NCBI GenBank assembly: GCA_902785485.1
Contig: CACZZA010000003.1
Coordinates: 1 to 45,760, forward strand
DNA: 45,760 nucleotides
Direction of reading: 5' to 3'
Source of the DNA: an uncultured Ruminococcus sp.
GTDB lineage: Bacteria > Bacillota > Clostridia > Oscillospirales > CAG-272
Below the pieces are notes generated by a model. It did no database searches, was not told the DNA's origin, and was given only the letters and a program-made list of their open reading frames with translations. Shown in pieces: positions 40,858-45,760 of this stretch. Position numbers and translations under genes: made by a program. Positions within the stretch are counted from its first letter, which is position 1. Every line of letters starts with the position of its first letter.

Positions 40858-41487
40858 TTATTTCGTCTCCGCGTTCATCGGGAGCCTGACTTCGGCGTAA
40901 CATCCGCCCTCGAGCGGCATACCGTTGTAGTAAACGAAACATTCGGTCCCGGAAAACGCCATGCCCGCCGGATCAGGCGCCTCGTCTTTTTCAAAAATAA
41001 ACTTATAAAAACTGTCTTTGAGCTGTTCCTTTGCCGCCGCTTTCAGTTCAGCGGCGTCGGGAGAATAGATCTCAAAACCGCTCTTGACCGTCGCCGTTAC
41101 GGGATCGACGTTGACCGGGATGACGAACAGCAACTCTCCTCCGGTCTGCGCGGCGTCGTCAGCGTACGTACATTTGTAAACCACGCTGATGAGCGCGTCC
41201 GACGCCTGCTTTATCTCATAATCGACTTTGAGCAGAACGTTTTTCGGCGCATTTTCGGACATTGCATCGTTTATCACGTCGTTTTCCATAAGGAGATCAT
41301 AAAGCAGATCGTTTATTTCTTTATCCCTTTCATAGGTATTTTTGAATTCGGGATAAGAAATGCTGATATGCCCCTTGTTAACCTCTTTTTTTGCTGTCTC
41401 GTTCTCCTTCCCGTCTCCGCAGGCAAAAGCGGAAAGCAAAAAGAGAAACGACAGGACGATGAGCAAAACTGTCTTTACGGTCTTCAT
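40858..41487 (-). CDS. Lipoprotein with DUF4163/RsiV-like domain and three tandem start sites
   Basis: From ATG 41487 the product has 209 residues: signal peptide with lipobox SAFAC (Cys 23), then a domain with ISISYPEFKNTYERDKEINDLL near 37-58, resembling the DUF4163/DUF3298 part of PdaC and RsiV-like proteins. Two further in-frame ATGs at 41514 and 41541 each have their own AAGGAGT and would add 9 or 18 residues rich in Lys, Arg and Thr before the signal peptide. I prefer 41487 because it begins right at the signal peptide. Ligand or enzyme function is unknown. Confidence 0.82.
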   Translation of the reverse strand: MKTVKTVLLIVLSFLFLLSAFACGDGKENETAKKEVNKGHISISYPEFKNTYERDKEINDLLYDLLMENDVINDAMSENAPKNVLLKVDYEIKQASDALISVVYKCTYADDAAQTGGELLFVIPVNVDPVTATVKSGFEIYSPDAAELKAAAKEQLKDSFYKFIFEKDEAPDPAGMAFSGTECFVYYNGMPLEGGCYAEVRLPMNAETK

Positions 41488-41558
41488 TTTTTTACTCCTT
41501 TTTTCGGTCTTCATTTTTGTACTCCTTTTTTCGGTCTTCATTTTTGTACTCCTTTTTT
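41478..41558 (-). repeat. Three tandem 27-bp units, each with a ribosome binding site and ATG
   Basis: Units at 41478-41504, 41505-41531 and 41532-41558 are almost identical (one T/G variation). Read on the minus strand each holds AAAAAAGGAGT, five or six bases, then ATGAAGACC. Being 27 bases long, the units keep all three ATGs in one frame. A degenerate partial copy continues into the end of the upstream channel gene (41559-41578). Confidence 0.92.
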
Positions 41559-41569
41559 CGGTCTCGTTT

Positions 41570-42202
41570 TTACGGTCTCGGAAGGTTGAGCCTGAACCTC
41601 GCCGCGAGGAAACGTATCGTCATAACTACGACGAAGCCGACAAGCATACTGACGTATTCGGGTAGAGCGGGTACCAGATAAAACAGCAAAAAGCAGACGA
41701 GCGCCCCGGCTATCGACGCGGACGCGTACACGTGCTTGACGAATATGTAAGGTCTGTCGCCCGCGAAAACGTCGCGCATCACTCCGCCTCCGACGCCGGT
41801 CAGCACCGCGACGAACACGACGAGAAATCCGTTGTCGCCGAATCCCGCGTCGACCGCGATCTTTGCTCCGACGACGGTGAAGATCCCGAGTCCTGCGGAG
41901 TCAGATACGAGCAGAAGCAGTTCAAGCAGAGTGTGTTTCTTTTCAAAATACCGCCGTACGAACGGCAGGAACGTCACTACGGACGTCGATATGGCAACGA
42001 TGATGTATACAGGATCCCGGAAAGTCGACGGAGGGGTTATGCCGAGGATAAGGTCGCGTATGATACCGCCTCCGGTCGCGGTCGTCAGTCCGAGCACGCA
42101 GATACCGAATATATCCATCCGCTTTTTTATGGCGGTGATGGCTCCCGAGATCGCGAACGCGACGGTACCGATTATTTCGAGAATCAGAATGAATATCTCC
42201 AT
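41570..42202 (-). CDS. TRIC-type cation channel family protein (YicG/UPF0126)
   Basis: This 210-residue protein has seven hydrophobic helices in two repeats, each with a glycine-rich kink: AISGAITAIKKRMDIFGICVLG with TATGGGIIRDLI in the first and GVGGGVMRDVFAG in the second. These GGGxxRD motifs mark the bacterial trimeric intracellular cation channel family. The physiological ion in bacteria is not settled. It has its own promoter overlapping the end of the upstream methyltransferase gene, and GGGGG precedes the ATG. Confidence 0.92.
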   Translation of the reverse strand: MEIFILILEIIGTVAFAISGAITAIKKRMDIFGICVLGLTTATGGGIIRDLILGITPPSTFRDPVYIIVAISTSVVTFLPFVRRYFEKKHTLLELLLLVSDSAGLGIFTVVGAKIAVDAGFGDNGFLVVFVAVLTGVGGGVMRDVFAGDRPYIFVKHVYASASIAGALVCFLLFYLVPALPEYVSMLVGFVVVMTIRFLAARFRLNLPRP

Positions 42203-42238
42203 AACGTTTCCCCCGAAAACGCGTTATTTACTGCTTTT

Positions 42239-42266
42239 ATTATATTCGACCTTTGCCTTTTGTCAA
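42239..42266 (-). promoter_or_regulatory. Promoter of the channel-lipoprotein-TraB operon
   Basis: On the minus strand: TTGACA (42266-42261), 16-base spacer, TATAAT (42244-42239). The -35 overlaps the stop codon of the methyltransferase gene. Confidence 0.85.
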
Positions 42267-43030
42267 CCCTTGTTGTGGTTGTGTACGCGGCAGACGTAGT
42301 ACGCTTTTTCCGCATTTTCAAAATTTTTTCCGAATTCCGTCGACGAAAAAACATCGATAACTTCAAATCCCGCCTCCGCGAGCGCGCGGCGCAGGGTGCG
42401 GTCGGAATGGTATTTTTCTCTTTGTATCTCATCCGAACGTGTGTACGTCCCGTCGGCGTTCTCTTTGAAAAACGAAAGATAGAAGTCGCAGATCTTCTTT
42501 TTTTCGTCATAATAGTTCTGCCACGAGCAAAAGAGTCCGTCTTCGTCGAAAACGTACGCGTTATCCGCGTAAACACACTCGAAACGGTAAAGCGTATTGA
42601 CGTCGAAAACAAAGATACCCCCGTCCATCATAAAAAACGCGATCTTTGAAAGCGCGCCGCAAAGGGTCCTGTACGACGTGAGATAGTTCAGGCTGTCGAG
42701 CGAACAGACCGCCGCGTCGACCGTTCCGAAAAGATCGAGTTGTGTCAGATCCTGATTGAGGAAAAGCACGTCCCGCCCCGCCTTGCGCGCCTTTTTTGCG
42801 GCAAGCTCGAGCATACCTTCCGAAAGGTCGACTCCGATCATATCGAAATCTTCGGCAAGGATGCAGGTCAGTTCTCCCGTGCCGCAGGCGGCGTCGAGAA
42901 CGATTTTCGGTCCATAGGAGCCGTACCGTGCCACGGCCTCTTTGAAAAAGCGGGCGTACGCCTCATAGTCGGCGGAAGAGTTGAGCGCGTCGTAATATTC
43001 GGGAAGTATTTCGTATTGACCGTAACTCAT
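42263..43030 (-). CDS. Class I SAM-dependent methyltransferase
   Basis: ATG 43030 (MSYGQYEILPEYYD) follows AAAGGA and gives 255 residues; an upstream in-frame start adds 17 unmatched residues. Motif I is VLDAACGTGE (44-53), the acidic residue of motif II is in MIGVDLSEGM, and LNQDLTQLDLFGTVDAAVCSLDSLNYL is split over motifs III-IV. It resembles the small-molecule methyltransferases with an N-terminal YYDAL helix. The substrate is unknown. It shares a short divergent intergenic region with the phosphopantetheinyl transferase gene; a TTGTCA...TATTAT candidate promoter is weak. Confidence 0.9.
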   Translation of the reverse strand: MSYGQYEILPEYYDALNSSADYEAYARFFKEAVARYGSYGPKIVLDAACGTGELTCILAEDFDMIGVDLSEGMLELAAKKARKAGRDVLFLNQDLTQLDLFGTVDAAVCSLDSLNYLTSYRTLCGALSKIAFFMMDGGIFVFDVNTLYRFECVYADNAYVFDEDGLFCSWQNYYDEKKKICDFYLSFFKENADGTYTRSDEIQREKYHSDRTLRRALAEAGFEVIDVFSSTEFGKNFENAEKAYYVCRVHNHNKG

Positions 43031-43113
43031 TTTTTGTCCTTTCTTCACGGAGTATGCCGAAGCATAAACGCGTTCGATCAAACATATTATTTATAATAAT
43101 TGCATATAAATCA

Positions 43114-43142
43114 TTGACAAACTTCTGTTATTTTGGTAAAAT
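43114..43142 (+). promoter_or_regulatory. Promoter of the phosphopantetheinyl transferase gene
   Basis: TTGACA (43114-43119), 17-base spacer, TAAAAT (43137-43142). The start is expected near 43149, about 29 bases before the ATG. Confidence 0.88.
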
Positions 43143-43177
43143 TGATAAACAGAGTCAAGAAAGATGCAGGTGATATT

Positions 43178-43726
43178 ATGACCGAAGTGTACATAGTCAA
43201 CGCAAGTCCGCTGTTCGACCCGCAAAAATGCGCGTCTGTCCTCTCTTCCTTGTCCGGAGAATTGTATCTCCACATCAAACGTAAAAAAATAACGGTAGAC
43301 CGCGCAAGGAGCCTCGCCGGATACCTTGTCCTCGCTTACGCGGCAAGAAAAGCGGGTTATGATTTTTCGCTCGACGACGTCACTTTTGAGCCGAACGGCA
43401 AACCGTACCCCAAAAGCGGAAAAATGTTTTTTTCGCTTTCACATTCCGGCGACTATTCTGTCTGCGCCGTTTCCGACGGTCCGGTCGGAGTGGATATCGA
43501 GGCAAAGTCACGCGTCAGCCTGCTGATCTCGCGACGTTTTCTCGACGGAAAAGGAGTTGAAGAATGGACACGGCGCGAAGCAAAAGGAAAATTTACCGGA
43601 AAAGGCTTTACGGAGCCTGATGAACCGAACGCCGTCTATTCCGATTACGACTATGATGAATATCACGTCACGGTCTGCGCGAAGGAAAAAGCGGGAGAGA
43701 TCGTCACCGTCACCCTTCCGGATTGA
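43178..43726 (+). CDS. 4'-phosphopantetheinyl transferase superfamily protein
   Basis: ATG 43178 follows AGGTGAT; the earlier in-frame start has no site. The 182-residue protein shows the Sfp-type pattern GKPYP (84-88), FFSLSHSGDYSVCAVS, then GVDIE with Asp 106 and Glu 108 for magnesium, and WTRREAKGKFTGKGF with Glu 134. It transfers the phosphopantetheine arm of CoA to carrier proteins. It is shorter than Sfp (about 224), closer to compact clostridial forms. No NRPS or PKS gene is in the window, so the target carrier protein is unknown. Confidence 0.9.
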   Translation: MTEVYIVNASPLFDPQKCASVLSSLSGELYLHIKRKKITVDRARSLAGYLVLAYAARKAGYDFSLDDVTFEPNGKPYPKSGKMFFSLSHSGDYSVCAVSDGPVGVDIEAKSRVSLLISRRFLDGKGVEEWTRREAKGKFTGKGFTEPDEPNAVYSDYDYDEYHVTVCAKEKAGEIVTVTLPD

Positions 43727-43738
43727 AAAAACATACAG

Positions 43739-43770
43739 CCGGGGAGAATACTCCCCGGTCTTTTTTATTT
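43739..43770 (+). terminator. Terminator after the phosphopantetheinyl transferase gene
   Basis: CCGGGGAG/CTCCCCGG with an AATA loop (43739-43758) followed by TCTTTTTTATTTTT. The minus direction has only a delayed T-run, so it may also help to end murC transcription. Confidence 0.9.
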
Positions 43771-45132
43771 TTCGAGCAATATATCGGTAAGTTCTATTAT
43801 ATCTCCCGCGCCCATAACGACGATAAGGTCTCCGGGACGGGCGGTCTGTTTCAGATAGTCCGCTATCTCGCCGAACGACGGGAAGTATTTGGCTCCTTCG
43901 ATCCTTTCGGCAAGCTGTTTTGACGAGACGCCGAAGGTGTTGACCTCACGCGCGGCGTAAATATCGGCGAAAACGACTTCGTCCGCATCTTTGAAAGCTC
44001 CGGCAAATTCGTCGAACAGTCCCGCGGTGCGGGAATAGGTGTGCGGCTGATAGACGCAGAGCAGTTTCCCTTTCGTCAGTTTGCGAAGACCGCCGAGCGA
44101 CGCTTTGATCTCGGACGGATGATGAGCGTAATCGTCGTAAATATCGACGCCTTTCATCTCGCCCCTGTATTCTATGCGGCGCATTACCCCGCGGAAGGTC
44201 TCCATCGCTTTCGCGGCGCTCCGGGCGTCGACTCCGTTGATAAAGGAAGCCGCGATCGCAGCCGCCGCGTTGTACGCGTTGTGGTCTCCGGGGATCGAAA
44301 GCGTGACGTCGCACAGTTTTCCACCCTTGTATTCAAGCGAAAAGCGGGCAAATCCCTTTTCCGTGTGACCTGGGGCGACTATGCGAAAATCACACTCTTC
44401 ACCCTTTCCGAAGGTGTACAGCTCTCCCTTGTACGTTTTCAAAGCGTCGAGCAGTTCCGCGTCGTCTCCGTTAGCGACGGTCTTTGACGCGATGGAAGAA
44501 TAGCGCAAAAACGACTCCTTGATCTGTTCCATCGACTTGAAATAGTCGACGTGATCCATCTCGAGGTTGAGCAGGACAGCGGTGTCGGGGTGGAAAGAGA
44601 GAAAAGTGTCTTTGTACTCGCACGCCTCGAAAATAAAATTCTCGCTCTCGCCTACGCGGTACGCGCCGCCGAGTTCACGCACGTTCGCTCCGTTCAGAAC
44701 GGTCGGGTCGAGTCCAAGCTCGAGGTAGATATGCGAGATCATACCGGTCACGGTGGATTTTCCGTGCATACCCGCCACACCGATACGGTTGCCGTAGCCA
44801 AGCATAATAGAACCGAGATAGTCTCCCCTGTAAAAAGTCGCGAGTCCGTTTTCCTTAGCGTAAACAAGCTCCGGGTTGCTCTCTGGGATCGCCGCGGTGT
44901 AAACGACGGCGTCGTACCCCTTGACGTTGTTCGCGGAGTGACCGATAAATACCTCGATCCCGTTTTTACGCAGCATTTCCACGGTGTCCGAATCGGTGCG
45001 GTCGCTCCCTCCGGTACGGATCCCGTTCTTTTTTGTGATGAGAGCAAGGGACGACATACTTATACCGCCGATACCGATAAAAAATACGGATCTTACCCCT
45101 TTTGGCAGAAAATCAATTGAATAATTATGCAT
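43765..45132 (-). CDS. murC: UDP-N-acetylmuramate--L-alanine ligase
   Basis: ATG 45132 has GGGGTG 7 bases upstream and gives 455 residues. MurC adds L-Ala to UDP-MurNAc, the first peptide step of peptidoglycan synthesis. Domains in order: N-terminal Rossmann with FFIGIGGISMSSLA near 17-30, ATP-binding GMHGKST near 113 (most relatives have GTHGKTT), HVDYF near 205, and the C-terminal ligase domain with YDDYAHHPSEI and PHTYSRT. It stands alone, with a strong promoter at 45157-45185. Confidence 0.97.
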   Translation of the reverse strand: MHNYSIDFLPKGVRSVFFIGIGGISMSSLALITKKNGIRTGGSDRTDSDTVEMLRKNGIEVFIGHSANNVKGYDAVVYTAAIPESNPELVYAKENGLATFYRGDYLGSIMLGYGNRIGVAGMHGKSTVTGMISHIYLELGLDPTVLNGANVRELGGAYRVGESENFIFEACEYKDTFLSFHPDTAVLLNLEMDHVDYFKSMEQIKESFLRYSSIASKTVANGDDAELLDALKTYKGELYTFGKGEECDFRIVAPGHTEKGFARFSLEYKGGKLCDVTLSIPGDHNAYNAAAAIAASFINGVDARSAAKAMETFRGVMRRIEYRGEMKGVDIYDDYAHHPSEIKASLGGLRKLTKGKLLCVYQPHTYSRTAGLFDEFAGAFKDADEVVFADIYAAREVNTFGVSSKQLAERIEGAKYFPSFGEIADYLKQTARPGDLIVVMGAGDIIELTDILLEK

Positions 45133-45156
45133 ATTCAAACACCCCAAAACCGCAGA

Positions 45157-45185
45157 ATAATATCAAAAAAACGGTCATTTTTCAA
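45157..45185 (-). promoter_or_regulatory. Promoter of murC
   Basis: On the minus strand: TTGAAA (45185-45180), 17-base spacer ending TGA, TATTAT (45162-45157), with extended -10. The leader is only about 18 bases. Confidence 0.85.
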
Positions 45186-45238
45186 AAAAATTCAATAAAA
45201 GTATAAAAATTGTACTCAATATATTAACAAATAACGGA

Positions 45239-45259
45239 TATAATCGTTTTGTACAAAAC
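45239..45259 (+). promoter_or_regulatory. spoVG promoter region with a palindrome on the predicted start
   Basis: TATAAT at 45239-45244 is a clear -10, but no good -35 is present at 16-18 bases. A perfect 14-base palindrome GTTTTGTACAAAAC (45246-45259) covers the predicted start. I see no SigH-type pair of the Bacillus spoVG kind. The palindrome may be an operator. Confidence 0.6.
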
Positions 45260-45292
45260 TAATTCTAAGTGAATAATATTTTGGAGGGATCT

Positions 45293-45595
45293 ATGACTAT
45301 TACCGACATCAAAATCAGAAAAACGTTCGATGATATTCCGATGAAGGCGATAGTCTCTGTCACCTTCGACGATCAACTTGCCGTCCACGATATCAAAGTA
45401 ATCAGCACTAAAGACAAGACATTTATCGTTATGCCGTGCAGGAAAAATCCCGACGGAACTTTCAGAGATATCGCGCACCCCATCAACGTTGGATTCAGAG
45501 CAGAGCTTGAGAGAGCGATCCTCGAGGCTTACGAAAAAAAGTTGATCGAACTGAGTGAAGAAACAGCGGCAAACGCGTCTTCCGAAGAAAACTGA
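45293..45595 (+). CDS. spoVG: Septation regulator / RNA-binding protein SpoVG
   Basis: ATG 45293 follows GGAGGG and gives 100 residues. The protein matches SpoVG along its length: MTITDIKIRK, LKAIVSVTFDD-like block, VHDIKVI, FIVMPCRKNPDGTFRDIAHPI and the C-terminal helix ending AILEAYEKK. SpoVG is a small nucleic-acid-binding regulator, conserved also in non-sporulating Firmicutes, so its presence does not prove spore formation. It is monocistronic. Confidence 0.96.
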   Translation: MTITDIKIRKTFDDIPMKAIVSVTFDDQLAVHDIKVISTKDKTFIVMPCRKNPDGTFRDIAHPINVGFRAELERAILEAYEKKLIELSEETAANASSEEN

Positions 45596-45605
45596 AACCG
45601 TTACC

Positions 45606-45646
45606 TGATAAAAAGACTTGCGTCAAAATGGCGCAAGTCTTTTTTT
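45606..45646. terminator. Bidirectional terminator between spoVG and the thioredoxin gene
   Basis: A 12-bp stem (45611-45622 with 45632-45643) with a 9-base loop is followed by T residues on the plus strand and preceded by an A-run, so it can end both convergent genes. Confidence 0.9.
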
Positions 45647-45653
45647 ACCGGTT

Positions 45654-45760
45654 TCAGCCGATGAGAGAGATTATCTCTTCCTTCGGGATGACGCCGACCG
45701 ATTTATTGACCGGTTCGCCGTTTTTGAAAACGATGAGAGTGGGTATGCTCATAATTCCGA
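45654..45760 (-). CDS. Thioredoxin, C-terminal part (5' end outside window)
   Basis: Reading inward from the window edge, the minus strand codes about 35 residues: [20 protein letters not shown] then [14 protein letters not shown] and TGA. SIPT with the cis-proline and LIVFKNGE are the standard C-terminal half of thioredoxin; the CGPC active site lies beyond the window. The protein should be a disulfide reductant in the cytosol. It shares the terminator with spoVG. Confidence 0.9.
   Translation of the reverse strand, partial: GIMSIPTLIVFKNGEPVNKSVGVIPKEEIISLIG

Noticed and set aside
41478-41558. CRISPR-like tandem repeat
   Set aside because: The units are contiguous with no spacers and are explained as tandem ribosome-binding-site plus start-codon copies.
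1-45760. tRNA or rRNA genes
   Set aside because: I saw no rRNA sequence and no T-loop plus acceptor pairing good enough to call a tRNA, including the place near secE where tRNA-Trp is often found. A covariance-model search would settle it.

Overview
The window looks like chromosome from an uncultured low-to-mid GC Gram-positive bacterium of the class Clostridia (Bacillota). The evidence is SpoVG, a MecA-like adaptor, an LPxTG-type wall protein, lipobox lipoproteins, strong Shine-Dalgarno sites, near-consensus sigma-A promoters and poly-U terminators. Family- or genus-level placement cannot be made from this sequence alone. Base composition is about half GC in most genes and becomes visibly AT-rich around 36.9-38.8 kb.

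Layout. (1) 1-1532: 3' end of a repeat-built, sortase-type surface protein, closed by a terminator. (2) 1.84-5.38 kb, plus: MecA-like adaptor, family-4 uracil-DNA glycosylase, AEC transporter and a solute-binding lipoprotein, ending at a bidirectional terminator. (3) 5.45-7.69 kb, minus: the translation/secretion operon rpmG-secE-nusG-rplK-rplA, driven by a consensus extended -10 promoter that is back to back with the promoter of rlmD. (4) 7.99-12.58 kb, plus: rlmD, a GNAT acetyltransferase, a membrane-anchored histidine phosphatase and a GGDEF protein. (5) 12.7-13.7 kb, minus: a lysophospholipase-like hydrolase. (6) 13.83-30.47 kb, plus: a very long, tightly packed gene train. It begins with a 22-codon leader ORF and a beta-propeller/HD-GYP sensor and carries small-molecule and repair enzymes (HD phosphohydrolase, sugar-phosphate isomerase-like, hydrolase, nitroreductase, methyltransferase, Ogt, nucleoside phosphorylase, SDR, YbaK-type deacylase, L-serine dehydratase). 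Many junctions are 4-base stop/start overlaps. One terminator at 30441-30471 closes it.

(7) 30.7-34.9 kb, minus: amidohydrolase, cytosolic sialidase-like protein and a zinc-ribbon/leucine-rich-repeat membrane protein. (8) 35-39 kb: accessory stretch with a DUF4143 ATPase, two unrecognised AT-rich genes and a divergent small XRE regulator flanked by direct repeats. (9) 39.2-39.7 kb: a non-coding nested inverted-repeat (MITE-like) element; a smaller relative lies at 30485-30660. (10) 39.76-43.03 kb, minus: methyltransferase, TRIC-type channel, two lipoproteins. (11) 43.18 kb to the end: phosphopantetheinyl transferase, murC (minus), spoVG (plus) and the 3' end of a thioredoxin gene (minus).

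Most notable: a duplication scar at 26938-27113 that makes a new 32-codon chimeric ORF from the start of the SDR gene and the end of ogt; three tandem 27-bp units at 41478-41558, each carrying a ribosome binding site and an in-frame ATG; a YbaK-family gene whose N-terminus can only be reached from a non-AUG start; inverted-repeat elements with shared termini in two intergenic regions; and a TATGCT-N3-AGCATA site duplicated on both sides of the XRE gene.
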